Source: Kudoa neothunni
Lineage: Eukaryota > Cnidaria
Length of the DNA: 64,000 bases
NCBI GenBank assembly: GCA_964304625.1
Contig: OZ199838.1
Coordinates: 7,254,001-7,318,000, forward strand
Reading direction: 5' to 3'
This document shows positions 46,216 to 59,000 of this stretch, piece after piece (the first letter of the stretch is position 1; every line of letters starts with the position of its first letter). The notes beneath the pieces are model-generated. The model worked only from the letters and a program-made list of their open reading frames with translations. It was not told the origin of the DNA and searched no databases. The translations under genes were made by a program, and so were the position numbers.

Positions 46216-48212
46216 ATTTAGATAAACAAAATTATGTAAGCATTTTCCATTCAAATATAAATGGAGGTATTGAGGGAAATTAATGAGTATTTTTAGGTTT
46301 ATTTTACAAATTATGACCAAAAATATAATGACTTTAATTTTATGAGCACTTTGATTAACGATTAAAGTTCATTTATTCACTAAACAAAATCATCAAGTAA
46401 CTTAAATAGGACTTTCAGTTCTTTTCAAAATTTTGTGATAAAAAGTAATACTTCTAATTATAAAATTTATTATTAGTCTACAAACGACAAAAAAATAAAA
46501 TCGACCTAAGGTGCGTCAGCAATAAAAATATTGTCACTCCTTTTTTGCAATTTTATAAAGGATGTAAATTAGGTTTGAATAATCTGTGAGTGGTAACTTA
46601 CGTATTCACTCTTGTAACATAATTTCCCGACTTTTAAATAGATGAAACCTTTTTTTAACAAAAATACTTAGTGGTTCAAAAATATACAAATTTAATCATC
46701 AAATACGATTAAATCTAAAATGTAAAGGTGTTTTTTGGCTGAAAAATTTCAGTAATGCCTAAATATCAACTGGTTTTCTCGAAGGAGTGCACCCTTTTAA
46801 AAATAAACGTACTGTTTGATTGTCCGAATAAATTTTGTTTGTATTGAACTAATCTTCGATTAACGAAAACTTTGTGAAAGTATCGGTTAGATCGAATAGA
46901 CCAATAATTTCTTATTAACTTACATGACACACATTGAGAGTGGACTGTATTTCGTGCAAAAGAAATCGTGAGTATAAATTCTTAAACTACGTATAGAATG
47001 AGGTGTCACATATTTTCATGCAGCTTTTATATCATGATGAATTATTTTTAGCGAAAAGAAAATTATATATTGATTTGAATATTAACCTTAAGGTCTGGGG
47101 GTAAGGAATAATTAGGTTATTAAGAACTTAAACATTATTTAAAAAATTATCTCATCAAATATAGAAACTTATCGAAAAGACAAATATAGTTTCAATCTCA
47201 ATCGATATATTTGATAAAAAGAAATTTCCACGTCTCAGGAATTCCAATGGAGCATAATTTTCATTTAAGAAATTATCACAAAAATTTTATTATTTGAATA
47301 CTCTACACACATCTTACATAGTTTTTAGAATGCATAAAGAGACAAATTATTCCAACGTGGCTACAACTTGTAATCTTAAATTATGTGTTTTATTTAGAAA
47401 GATTATAATTTTTTCGTTTAACTATATCCATAACGCTCAAAAAGTGAAAATACATCTTAAATAATTTGGTTATACTTAAAATTTTAAGGGGAATGCTACA
47501 TCTTTTGTAAATATGACGTTCATAGCTTTATTTGTCTTAAAATTACTCCGAACACACATATGTAAAATTTTTAGAACATTTTATACCATAATTAAGAGAC
47601 TCTTTTTCTAGATAATGAGTAAAAGTTCATTTTAATTGGCTATCACTCCGAAGTAAACAAATATCAACATTATGCAGGTACTTTTAATCTACTCATTGAT
47701 ATAGGCAACCAGAAAATTCCTTACTTTTGATACCGATATTTATTATGTAAGTAATTATAAGTGAATTAGCGATTTTTTGTAATGGTATCATCCTTCTAAA
47801 TGTATACTCAAAGTTGTATAAAACAAAATTTCTCCTTAGTACATGCGTACTGCTGCAAACCCACACACTGACAGACAAGAAATTTATATATATATATATA
47901 TACTATTGGGAACTGCCCAGCGGTGCTTTAGGAAGATTTCGCACAGTTACGCTTCTTAATAACATTCCCAGCATATACTGAACTCGCGAATTAATCCACA
48001 GAAGAAAAATAACTCAAAAATTTTAACCATCATACATTAACGATTTGGATTGACGAAATTTAAATTATGATCATTTCTGTGAAGGAACGTATCAATCCCG
48101 GCGTTCATCTAAAAATTTCATGGCCCAGCACCAACGCTAAATAATTAAGGTCTGCGTCATTTTCTCCTACATTCCCGAATTACTTAAATTAAGTTAAGTG
48201 TTGTCTAAAACG
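46216..48212. other. No recognised gene
   Basis: AT-rich spacer with a short TA-rich microsatellite at about 47885-47904. A Tigger-like tip (GAGTGGACTGTA near 46942) has no partner. No convincing open frame. Confidence 0.45.
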
Positions 48213-48603
48213 TTATTTTTTGGCCCGTAGAATTTTCAAAGCCGATTCTGGCTGACTGAGAAAGCTTTTGTCATGCTTTTCTGTGGAAGTAAAAAAAGAT
48301 ATAGGAATAGAAGAAAACACACGAAAATTAATTGATATTGCCAAAATTAGCATCGCTTGACCCGGCATAAACATTAGTGCACTTTTCCCAAGCAAACAGC
48401 TAAAAATCGCTTCAATATCAACATAAATAATTTATATTATTAGAGGGATTAAGATTACAACCATCTGCATTGAATTTAATCACAGAAAGTTAAACTTAGC
48501 TGATGACTTCAATAAAACCTACGGACATGGTGCTTGTATTATAAAGTTTCAACCTATTTGAATATAGAATCCCTTACCAAATGGATATTAATGATGCAAA
48601 CAT
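48213..48603 (-). CDS. Possible small membrane-protein gene, three exons
   Basis: Minus-strand exons 48603-48578, 48399-48323 and 48280-48213 join over GT...AG introns of 178 and 42 nt with matching phases and give 56 residues. The product starts MFASLISICCLLGKSALMF, has two hydrophobic stretches (MFASLISICCLLG and ALMFMPGQAMLILAISI) and a basic tail ending LKILRAKK. No family was recognised. The start could lie further upstream. It is supported only by splice-phase agreement. Confidence 0.35.
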
Positions 48604-49046
48604 AGACTTTTCCCCATATTTTAAACCATTAATAGAACTTTTAAAATATATTTATCAAGTCATATACTTCAAAACTCCCGACAAAAGAAGTGTATATGCG
48701 CAAAACCCCAAATATACACGCCAACGTTGTAACAAAGTCAGATGATATCACTTAATTTAAACTTGATAAAGCATATTTGGAGGAAAGTTAACTTCAACCG
48801 ACCATCATCATGACATAAGCTGGCGTTAATCCGATTATTGTACCCGGGAAATCCGTTTGACAAACTTTGAATCGATAAAATCCTCATTTTCTAAACACTT
48901 TTGGGAACATTTGGTAGTGTGAAAACGATTTAAAGATTTTTTTTAAATTTCATAAGTGTTTCTCCATAAGGCAAAAATTTTGACGCACATGCGTACTTGC
49001 TGACACACAAAGGACATTTTCAGCTTTATATATATAGTAGATAGTA

Positions 49047-51981
49047 CAGGGGTGGGAAAACTACAGCCGCGGATCGCATGCGGGCCATTAGAGGCTCCAA
49101 CACCAGTCGCCAAAAAATGTTGTATTTCTAATAAATATAAATTTATATATCTAATTCTCATAATCAAAATGCTTATTTTGGTTGAAAGAACTTTAATGTA
49201 CATTATATTCAATAATTTTAAAATAATCCATCACAAACGTCATGCCTGATTGAATTAAGTATTAAAATTCTAATATTGTTACAAACAATCGTTCTACGAG
49301 AGAATATAATTAAAAAAATAAGAAATAATTTCATTAAAAATCGTTTCATTTCACTATGTAATTTCTAAATATTAACTTTTACGTTTGAGCTATAAAGGGA
49401 TAATCGAAAAAAGGACTATACATATTAAAAAATCTCTCCTTATTTGTCCACATATGCTAACTAATCGTGATATAATAGGCTCACTATAAATTATTTTCTA
49501 TCACCTTTTAATATCGTAATGTAGACTTCGTTTAGTCGGTATTCATAGATCTACTGATCGATGAGCATTTTTCTATTCAAATTATTTCTCATTTTAAATA
49601 CACGGAGATAAATTTTTTTATCATAATTTAATGATGTAAACTAACGACATATCGCTCTCAAAAAAAGGTGAAAAATATGTCGAAAGATAACATTAGAAAC
49701 AGCGGTTACCCCTTTTATACTTTTGCTTGAACCTTTGTTTTTAAAAATTTTTGCCGAAACTTTCTTTAGTTTATAACGTTTGTTGAGATGGTTAGTTTCA
49801 ATCTATCTAAAAAAGAAAAATTGAAGACGAATGTCGAAGTTTCAATGATGAAGACCGAAAAGTGTTTTTTACCAGTATCAATAATAAAGCTGGATGTTTG
49901 ATTTGCCGTGATACAATCGCCGTGTACGAAGAATACAACTTGAAATGTCATTATCAAACCAAATATTCAAAATTTGGCTGAAATTTGTCACAGTAAGAAT
50001 TGAAAAACAAGGCATCTGATATGGTGTAAAATTTAAAACCCCAACAAAATTCATTTTGAAAAGCAACATCCATACAAAGAGATGCAGCAACGACTAGCTT
50101 TATACTTTCCCACAAATGTTCAAGACAACAGGGCATTCTCGGATGGGGCGTTTATTAAAGAATGTTTTATGGATGCTATTAATGTTGTGTGTCCTGAAGT
50201 CATCTTGAAAATTGAAGCTATTCCTCTATCACGAGGAACAATTGTTCGACGAATTGAAAATATTTCTCAAAATGTGCAAGAAATTTTGTTCGAAAAAATT
50301 TCCAACTTTGAGTACTATTCTATTGCTTTGGACGAAAATGCACATGCTACGGATATCGCTCAATTACTCATTTTTGTAAAAGGAATTGACCATAATTTTG
50401 AAATTACCGAGGAGCTCTTATCACTTGAATCCTTGAAGAATACCACAACTGGACAAGATTTTTTTGACAGCGTTATGAATGGTTTGAATAGTTATGGTTT
50501 AAGCTTGGACAAACTCACCAGTGTCACTACCGATGGAACGCCTTAATTCGTGGGAAACATTCCGGGCTCATAAAACTGATGAATGATAAAATCAATGAAG
50601 ATTTCCTATCTCACAAAATTTTGTCATTTCATTGTATTATACACCAAGAAAGCTTGTGTAAATCTTCATTGAAATTCAAGCATGTTTTGAACCCTGTAAT
50701 GTGTGCTCTTAATATGATAAGACCAATAGCTCTTCTACATAGGCAATTTAGGAGCTTGTTAGAGGACATTGAAGCTAATTTTACAGATGTACTCTATTAC
50801 AATAATGTACGATGGTTAAGTATGGGTAAAGTCCTAAGTACAGTATAGGCCCTGAGAACCGAAATTTCCCTCTTTATAAACATAACGGACACTAGTTGCG
50901 ATTTTATTGATAAAATCATAAATTATGCATGGCTATATGATTTCGTATTCGCTGTAGATATAATGGAAAAGATAAATGAGATGAATGCAAAATTCCAAGG
51001 AAAATGCTTATTTGCTCACGAGTTATATTTGGAAGGGTTTAACTTCCAAATAAAACTTCAACTATTTTCCAATCAACTTAAAAATCAAAACTTTGTCCGT
51101 TTTCCAACATTGAAGGTTTAAAATCCCCCAAACATTATGTGATAACTATAGTTCTCAGCTAATAGGGTTACAGAAGAGTTCGCCAGAAGATTTTTCGATT
51201 GTAAGTCAATCGAAAGTGACTACTTTGCTCTGTTCGCCTGTTACATGCGACATTGAAGCATCCCCAGAAGAACTACAGTTAGAATTAATAGACCTATAAG
51301 ACGACATTTTCCTTAAAAAAAATGTTCGAAACAAAAAATTTGATTATCTTTTACTCTTCTCTCAACAATGATAAGTTCCCTAATTTGAGAAGGTTTTCTA
51401 AAAGAATGTTTGTTATCTTCGCATCAACATACATATGTGAGCAAACGTGCTCCGTAATGAAAATAAACAAGTCTCCAAATAGAGCGATAATGACAGACTC
51501 CAATCTTCACTCGATTTTGAGAATAAGTACAAGATTATTAAAACCTGATTTCGAAAAAATTAATAATGATAACTGCCAGTTCCGTAAATCACATTAGTTC
51601 TTTTTATTTAGTATTATATTTTTTATGATGTTTGTTTTTATTTGCTTGCGAATGAAAACTCTCCTTATTAAATTAAACTATTATAGAAAATTTTGTAGTT
51701 AGAATACTTTACATTGTTTTTTAGAAGACTAATTATTTCAAATTTTCGGAATAATGGCTATTTTAGAAGCTCATAAGATTTGGAAATTTCTTCCTGTGTA
51801 AGTAATACATAGGGTCGTAATAAGTAAAAATATTTTGGAAAATATTAAAATTTATTTTAATCAATAAAAACATATGTAACCGATAAAGAATGAATTTTAA
51901 AACAATTTATCTCTTTTATCAGTACAATAAGCTATTTTTTATGGGTGCGGCCCACGTACCAAAAAAGTTTGCCCACCCCTG
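49047..51981 (+). mobile_element. hAT transposon, GTF2IRD2-like, with perfect target duplication
   Basis: Inverted ends CAGGGGTGGGAAAACT and the complement of CAGGGGTGGGCAAACTTTTT. The 8-bp duplication AGATAGTA (49039-49046 and 51982-51989) is perfect, and both tips remain similar, so this is among the younger insertions despite a damaged gene. Confidence 0.94.
49785..51597 (+). pseudogene. hAT transposase, GTF2IRD2/CHARLIE-like
   Basis: A BED-like finger (AGCLICRDTIAVYEEYNLK, then CHYQTKYSKF) lies at 49880-49975. The 50082-50546 frame has AFIKECFMDAINVVCPEVI, then IPLSRGTIVRRIENI and YYSIALDENAHATDIAQLLI, continuing to LTSVTTDGTP. Next, HCIIHQESLCKSSLKFKHVL, NNVRWLSMGKVL and, at 51322-51597, a dimerisation region (SNDKFPNLRRF-like and FASTYICEQTCSVMKINKSP). 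Breaks near 50545, 50848, 51120 and 51300. GTF2IRD2 in mammals contains a domesticated transposase of this type. Confidence 0.85.
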
Positions 51982-52140
51982 AGATAGTAGGTAGATTGTT
52001 ATATAGTGGGTAACGGCTCGTGGGCACCTGCCATGATTTAATGACTTACACAATACTGTTACTAATTATAGTAAATCGAATAAAAGCATAACAATTTAAG
52101 AAATTATTAAACCCTTGGTTTTTGTTTTAATTCTCTTTAG

Positions 52141-52527
52141 ATAAGAATGAGCTCAAATTTACGACTCGTTGCCACTTGAAGAGAACCAAGCAGTTTCGTT
52201 CTTTGAAAGATAAAGTGAATATAATGCCATATTATGAAAGCATATCGAATGGAAAAATAGAAAAGCTATAACTCGAAATTATTTGAACATAAAATCTCTA
52301 TCCTCTTTAAATAAGATTTTGGGTAATAAAGAATCCATTATGAAGGCTTATAATGAAATGAGAACCGCAAAAAATTTAAAAAATCTACTACTTGTCTGAA
52401 TGATGCTCTAACTTATTTGAGTAAAACGTACAAATTTTTCAGAAAACGAAATGACCAAATGTTATCTATGCTAATTGATCTAGAAAAGGCGATTTACGAT
52501 ATAAGAACGTCAGAGCTTTACCAGTAA
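52141..52527 (+). CDS. 3' part of an unrecognised host gene with a 26-nt intron
   Basis: After a strong acceptor (TTCTCTTTAG ending at 52140) an exon to 52214 encodes KNELKFTTRCHLKRTKQFRS. A 26-nt GT...AG intron (52215-52240) joins in phase to WKNRKAITRNYLNIKSLSSL, then NKILGNKESIMKAYNEMRTA. A one-base slip in an A-rich run near 52380 separates this from KSTTCLNDALTYLSKTYKFF, which runs to DIRTSELYQ and a TAA. The slip may be a real lesion, a sequence error or an unseen splice. Upstream exons are not found; the hAT at 49047-51981 lies just before and may sit in an intron. The helical product matches no family I recognise. Confidence 0.4.
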
Positions 52528-52748
52528 AATATTAATGACTTTTTCAAAACAAAATCCAATTAATAAGTATGATATAAACTTGTAGTTATAATTTACTGAG
52601 TATATTAATTTTATGAAATTTATTCATATCAATATATATTAAATTTGTATTGATTACAAATCCTTCCTCCTACTTCTCTTGAGTACAGAAAACAATTTAT
52701 TTGTTTCGTAACACTTTCTTAACCTTCTAAATAGCTTGAAAAGTTACA

Positions 52749-54753
52749 CCTTTTAAATAAAATTGGAGTGTATTTCGACTCCACATTTTTTTAATTTTTG
52801 CACAGTAAATATAATTTAAATTGTTTATACAAATTTTAATCAAGATCCATCGACAAAGTATTGTAAAAAAGCGCAATGAATTTGTGAACATTGCGCACGC
52901 GTGATTAGTTAAAGAATTTAAGTTTTTAATGATTTATTTATATCTAGAATAAGGAAAAACCAGTATTATATGCGCTTAAAAATTTTATTTATTCTTAATT
53001 TCTATTATTCTAAACAGTTAAAAAATTATTAAACAAATTTTATCCCGATATAAATGAGACAAGATGTCGACTAACAGAAATAGCATCATAAACAATTCAA
53101 ACAGTTTAGAATATTTTCTACAACATGAAGCGTTGAAATTATGACATTCTTCTGAAGTATTATGATCTTTTTTTTAACACAATTGACACCTTCGAATCGA
53201 ATTTTTTGGAGCGTTACTCAAAATATGCTAATTGAATGTCTCTTTTTATTCGCGTTTTAAAGTGCTTGTCAACTCTTCAGTCATCCTTTTTAAATAATTT
53301 CTCCTGCTTATGTTGGTTCGATAAAATATTTCTTTATAAACTGAAAACCTATTTATCAATGAAATATCAACCATGCTGAAGAATACAATCAGGGACCAGC
53401 ATCTAGTGAATCTTCTTACACTTACCGATGCAAGCATTCGAGAAATAGTATCAACTCCCCTTTCGCAGAATTATAATGGACTATTACATCAGGTTTGTAG
53501 GGCTCTTCTTCGAATACGTTAGTATTAGTTGCAGAGGTGCACAACATATACACATGTTTGTTTCTCTTGGGAAAGTACCTCAAAATCATTTTTTTATCAT
53601 CAAACACACAAAGAGAAGAATTGACAGGAGTATTTTTCAATGGTTCTAAATATGGCGGAATCTCTCTTTTATTAGATCTCAATGTCCCATGTAATGTTAG
53701 TCTTTTCTTAGTAGTTCGTCGGCCAGTTCCACAGACGTGAAAAAGTTATCACGAACCAAATTTCGACCAGAACCATGCAGTAGGCTAGATAACTTCAATA
53801 CCATGCTTTTTTCGATGATTGTTGTCTTTTTATCTAATTGGTTCTGCTCTCCAAAGTAGACGTCGATATTATATACATAGGTTGATCTAGGATAAACTAA
53901 GTGAAAAAATTTAATACCATATTTGGCTGGTTTAATAGATTTGTATTGCTCAAATGGGCGGAAACTACGTGTAAGCAAATCACTCTAAATAGTCCAGACG
54001 TCCCGAATATGGTAAAATTTATCAGACCCTTTTCTCAACTCTCGAGTTGCTAGATCATCAAAGTGGAGGGCCCCTGTAATTTTCCTGAATTTATTAAGAC
54101 AAAAAAGACCTCTATAAATTTGTCGGCCTTCGTCAACTCCAAATAACTCCCCAATGGGTTCCTGCCGATCTTTATGAATAGCCATTAACAACAGGCATCC
54201 AATATAACCCTCAAATTCGGTTTCATCTAAATTACTCCAACTATCGCCTAAGTGATTAGCACCAAATAAATTTGTAAATTTTAGGATTAGATCGTAAACT
54301 TCTTGATTCAAAAATAGTCGGAAAGTATCACCTAAATTGGTCATTCTGAATAAAGCGAAAGGTCACACACCAGGACGATTATTCAAAATATTTTCTGATC
54401 CAGTTCTTGAAATTATAGGTTTATTAACTGATCACAATGTTCCATTTTCGTCAAGCAAAGAATTGGTAACCAATTCAACGTCATCATCGGATGTATCAGA
54501 TGCGATTTCATGAAGAAATGAATTTTCAGCATCGAGATCATGAAAATCGAAGCAACTATCGCAGTAATCAGAAGAACTCATCGTTTAAATTGTTACGCGT
54601 GCGTAATACGCGACAACCACTAATATATGATTATTTATTCAATGTTTTACCGATCAAATTTCTTTTAACCTCAATTATAAATATTATTTTTTATTTCTTA
54701 CAATATTACCAAAAAAACCTAGAGTCGAAATACACCTCATTTTATTTAAAAGG
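52749..54753 (-). mobile_element. piggyBac element C
   Basis: Right end: TTAA at 54754-54757 with the complement of CCTTTTAAATAAAATGAGG. Left end: CCTTTTAAATAAAATTGGAG with TTACA where TTAA is expected. The subterminal palindrome is GGAGTGTATTTCGACTCC. About 2.0 kb, transposase on the minus strand. Confidence 0.9.
53246..54580 (-). pseudogene. piggyBac transposase, element C
   Basis: Frame 53985-54344 has VYDLILKFTNLFGANHLG, MAIHKDRQEPIGELFGVDEG and HFDDLATRELRKGSDKF. Frame 53697-53978 has YGIKFFHLVYPRSTYVYNID and VRDNFFTSVELADELL (second Asp). Frame 53422-53682 has MRSNKREIPPYL and HYNSAKGELI (third Asp block altered). Frame 53246-53437 ends the catalytic core (RRFTRCWSLIVFFSMVDISL). An acidic N-terminus lies at about 54440-54580. 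At least four frame breaks. Element E is a close relative. Confidence 0.88.
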
Positions 54754-54757
54754 TTAA

Positions 54758-55180
54758 GGTATTAAGTATTCATTAAGAACGTTCTCTGCATGTTTTTATT
54801 TAAAATTGTCCAAAACTTATGATGAAAATAAAAAAATAATTTCGATTGTTATAAAATTGGATGTGTAAATTGCATTTATTATTTTTTTAAATTTGTTGTT
54901 GACAGAAATCATTAATATTACCATCACGTTGTTTAAATAATTTGGTTCTACGAATAAAGTCAAGGATCCACTAGATTAATCGCACTTAATCCTTACACCA
55001 TTGTTATAAAAAAATTTGTTTACATTAATATAATATTGAGTATAAATGTAAACTTTGTGATAAATAAGAGAGACTGTTGCAATAGCCCACATTAAAATTT
55101 TTCTTCGTTCGCATGTGCCATGACGGTTGGAAGACACCTTGAACCCAATTCTTATTTTAGTGCCCACGACACGTCACCTA
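54758..55180. other. No recognised gene
   Basis: Spacer between piggyBac C and an orphan TIR fragment. An open minus-strand frame at 54976-55167 (GFKVSSNRHGTCERRKIL) has no recognisable family. Confidence 0.4.
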
Positions 55181-55446
55181 TTGTATATCAATATTAAAAA
55201 ATCTAGATAGTAATAATAAATAACGTTTAGGTTAATCACTAAGAAAGAAACAAAATAATTCACGATTTGTTGAAAAATGATGGGGATTACATGTATATCA
55301 GACCGCGTTCGGATGAAAAATTCGCAAAATTTTGAAGTTATAATTTTGAGCTGAATTTATGCCCTTTGTATTATTTTATTATCAAGAATCGTGAAAAACA
55401 TGCGCAAGAAGGCGTTTTTTAGGTGCCGCGTACTTTACCGTTACCG
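55181..55446. mobile_element. Orphan long-TIR element, copy 3, single end
   Basis: Matches the terminal 260 bp of 33943-35061: outer tip GGTAACGGTAAAGTACGCGG (complement, ending about 55446), then CACCTAAAAAACGCC, and inward ATCCGAACGCGGTCTGATA and CTATCTAGATTTTTTAATA. Only one end is present. Confidence 0.8.
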
Positions 55447-55589
55447 AAACTTATTGATAGCAGGATACTCAAAAGTATTATTACACATACTACGCCCATA
55501 TATGATTTAAAGGGAGACTAAAGAAACTTACGCGATAAATAAATTGAGATTTATTTTTAAATTTATTGTAGAATGACTCTCGCGTCTCC

Positions 55590-56000
55590 TGTAGGGAATC
55601 AATGATACGTTTTGCTTGAATTTACAGCGATCTCTACAAGCAACGAGTTTCTCGTGGACTCAGAGCTTCATTAGAACGAGAATTACTAGTAATTACGTCA
55701 ACCTACATACAGTATTGTTTACGACTATGACAAAATTCGTCGGATTCTTTTCTTATCCCCCTGATTTCCATATCATTAAAATATGGGGTTCACATTATTT
55801 GACAAATTTATATACTGAGAATAAGTCACGATATATATCTTCCTCCTTCAGGCTCAATTAACTCTTTGTTCGGTTCTTGATTTTTCTTATGAATTTCCAT
55901 CAGTAATAACCAGCTAATGGACTCTCCATATTTCATCCGTGTATCGGCAACAATTTTTATCAAGGATGTATTGATGTTTTAAAATTATTTCGTTCATATC
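55590..56000 (-). pseudogene. piggyBac transposase relic
   Basis: The minus strand encodes LLLMEIHKKNQEPNKELIEP, EGGRYIS, YKFVK and, after damage, HEKLVACRDRCKFK, aligning with GCLLLMGVHKDNQEPLKEL to DEQFVAFGGRCKFK of element B. Stops are frequent and no piggyBac ends remain. The MULE begins directly beside it at 56019. Confidence 0.75.
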
Positions 56001-56018
56001 CGAGTATAAATAAGGCAC

Positions 56019-59000
56019 TGGCTATTCTTACGATAACGAATATTTTTTTTCTCACTAAAAATATTTTAAATCTGAATTTAAAAACATGTTAGTATATTTT
56101 TTTCCCACAAAAATTCAAGTTTTTATAAATTATTATTGAAATAAAACTAATACATATATTTTGGGCTTATTTCGCCATTACAAGTATTAAAAATGATTAA
56201 AACCGGATCTTCATTAACATTTACGACATTTTAAAGCATTTTTGAATCGAAAAATTATGAAAATTGTGCTAATGTAACTTCATTTGATTATTGCGTAACG
56301 AACTACATCACATTTTAATTACATTTAGATCCAAAATGCAATTTTAAGAACTTAATTTTAAAATTAATAATCTAATTTGTTCTATTTGTTTAAAACGTAC
56401 TTCATGTATCTTGGTGAGTATAGCGACATAATAACTGCCTATTATTTCGTTCAAAATGATATATATTTTTCAGGTTAAGTATCTGGAAAGATATTGAGGT
56501 TAATTGTATTTCATAGTAATTACATTAAATAAATTTTATTAGTATTATTGTCTTAAAAATTAGATAAAATGATTATTTCCTACACCACATAATTATACGG
56601 CATAATTTTAACAAAATGATAAAACCTGATAATATTAATTATCTCAAAAAATATAATATTTACTAGTAATTCATTACATATATTAACAATTTGTTTCCGA
56701 GTCTGCTAATATCCCCAAACATGTTAAAGTAAAAACGTTACGTTGCGCAATATTATGGAAATCATGTATTGTGAACAGTCTGCTGACTTCTTTATTGGAA
56801 TGAAATTTGATTCGTATGAAAAGTTACAAATTAAAGTGAAAGAATACGAAGAAAAACATTTTTGCAATTTAAAAATTAGACATTCGAGAAATATTTCAAA
56901 TGCACAACGAAGAGTAAACAGATCCATAAATTCTCAGTTGGTTTATTATGACATTAATTACGTGTGTTTCTTTGGTGTTCCTTACAAACGCAAAAGCATT
57001 GGAGATAGAAACAAATTATCATTTTAGAAGGAATTCCCATTTAGTATCTCGCTCCGGAGCACTGTGGACGGTAACTTTTTGGAGGTGAAATTGCTAAATT
57101 TAATCCATAACCATTCCTGCGATCAAAGAATGTTCGAAAACCTTCCTCCACAAAGAATTAACCTGGATGATCCAATGATATCGGAGTTAATATCATTAAG
57201 AGCAAATAAAAGGTTAATTCAATGTAAGTTAAGCGAAGAAACCGGAGAGAAAATTACATTAAAATCTATCCATAATGTAAAGACTGTTTCTACCGTCGAA
57301 CCGAAAAATATTGATTCCGTTATTACAATATTGAAAAATGATTATAATTTCTGAATTAAAATTCTTGCTAGTGAAAATTCTGTCAATGGAATTTTCTTCG
57401 TGGATAACGAAATGCTCCATGTTCTTGAATGTTTTCCTGAGCTATTATTCATAGATGCCACTTAAAGCTGTTGGATTCAAGGTACGAAACCCTATTTTAT
57501 AACAAATGACGATTGTATTTGTAGAGCTCCTCTTTATTTAACTGCATCTCAAGACTCTTTTGGTTTAACCCATATCACTAGTGCCTGTATTTTATATGAG
57601 GAGACAGCAGAAGCCACAACATGATTTCTGAACGAATTGTTAGATGCTGCACCGTGGTTACAATCCAAAACGATGTCAATAATAACTGACAAAGACCATT
57701 TGTTACGAAAATGTTTAAGTTTCGTATTTCCTTCCACAAAGTTGATACTATGTAAATTCCATGTATTACAAGCGTTCCAGCGGAAAATAAAAGTAGGAAA
57801 GTATGGTATAACAACCGAAACAAAAACACTTATTCTTCAAATATTAGAAAAAATGACTTATGTCAAGAACAAGGAAAATTTTGACCGACTATGTTGTGAA
57901 CTTTTTGACCTCAGAGTTGAGGAACTTAATGATTATTTCAAAAAGAATTGGCTACCCATTTACCAGGAATGGATAATTGGATTAAGTATGGCTGAGCATT
58001 ACTATAATAATACAACGAATAACAGAATTGAATCCATTAATGCAAAACTAAAAACTGTAGTGAAAAAGTTTTCAACTTTGAGTGATTTTTTCGACAATTT
58101 CTTCCGATTTTTGAAATCGCAAAGGATTGAGCGGCAAAGCACCATTGCTATGGAACTAACAAAACCATACGATTCTTCCAACGATAATGAGACTTTCAAA
58201 AAATATCATAATTATCTTACGCCCTATTCTTCAAGTATGATCCAGGAAGAATTATCAAAAATAAAGGAAGCCATTTTAGAAGAAAATTCCAGTTATAACT
58301 CCTGTAATTGTTCAATGCTTAAATCATTCAAGCTTCCTTGTCGTCATATTCTACAAAAACGTGCACTCAACTTAATCAACTTGTTTGATGAATCATTGTG
58401 TCATTCTCGTTGGATTAGGGAGCATGCGAATAATTTCTTAAATGTTCTAAATGTTAATAATTTTAAAGATTTTCATGATGAGGGAGTTGTAAAAATCAAA
58501 CCTAAAGACACTATCCAAACCCCTTCTCAAAGATTAAGACTGTCTTCAGTGCTTACAAAAAAGTTGGCGGCTACATCTGCCGAATTTTGCGGAGATTATT
58601 TTCAAACTTCCATTGAAGTTTTTAGAAGACTTGAATGTGTGATTAAAAATCATGATACGAAAATGATGTCTACTATAAATGAACTAAGTTATTTACTATT
58701 TGTTGCAAATGTGTAAAGTATATTAGTGAAAATAAATTTGAGAGAAGATAACGCTTTCATTGAAATCTTATCCTCCAATCCTGAGAGTGAATTGTCTTAC
58801 ACAGGTATTTCGTGAATGAAAATATTTTATTTATATAATTTAAACTAAGATGATGAATATACTGAAGAAAAATACGGTAAACTAACCGTAGTACTTAGTG
58901 ATGGTAATGTATTTAGCTGAAAGCTTTGCTAGTAAAAGTATGAATCAGGAAAAAACTAATGATACATATAAAAGTAACTAATTTTTTATTAATTATAAAA

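Noticed and set aside
54976-55167. Minus-strand frame with GTCERRKILMWAIATVSL
   Set aside because: No splice partners, no family and no conserved neighbour; kept only as part of the spacer.
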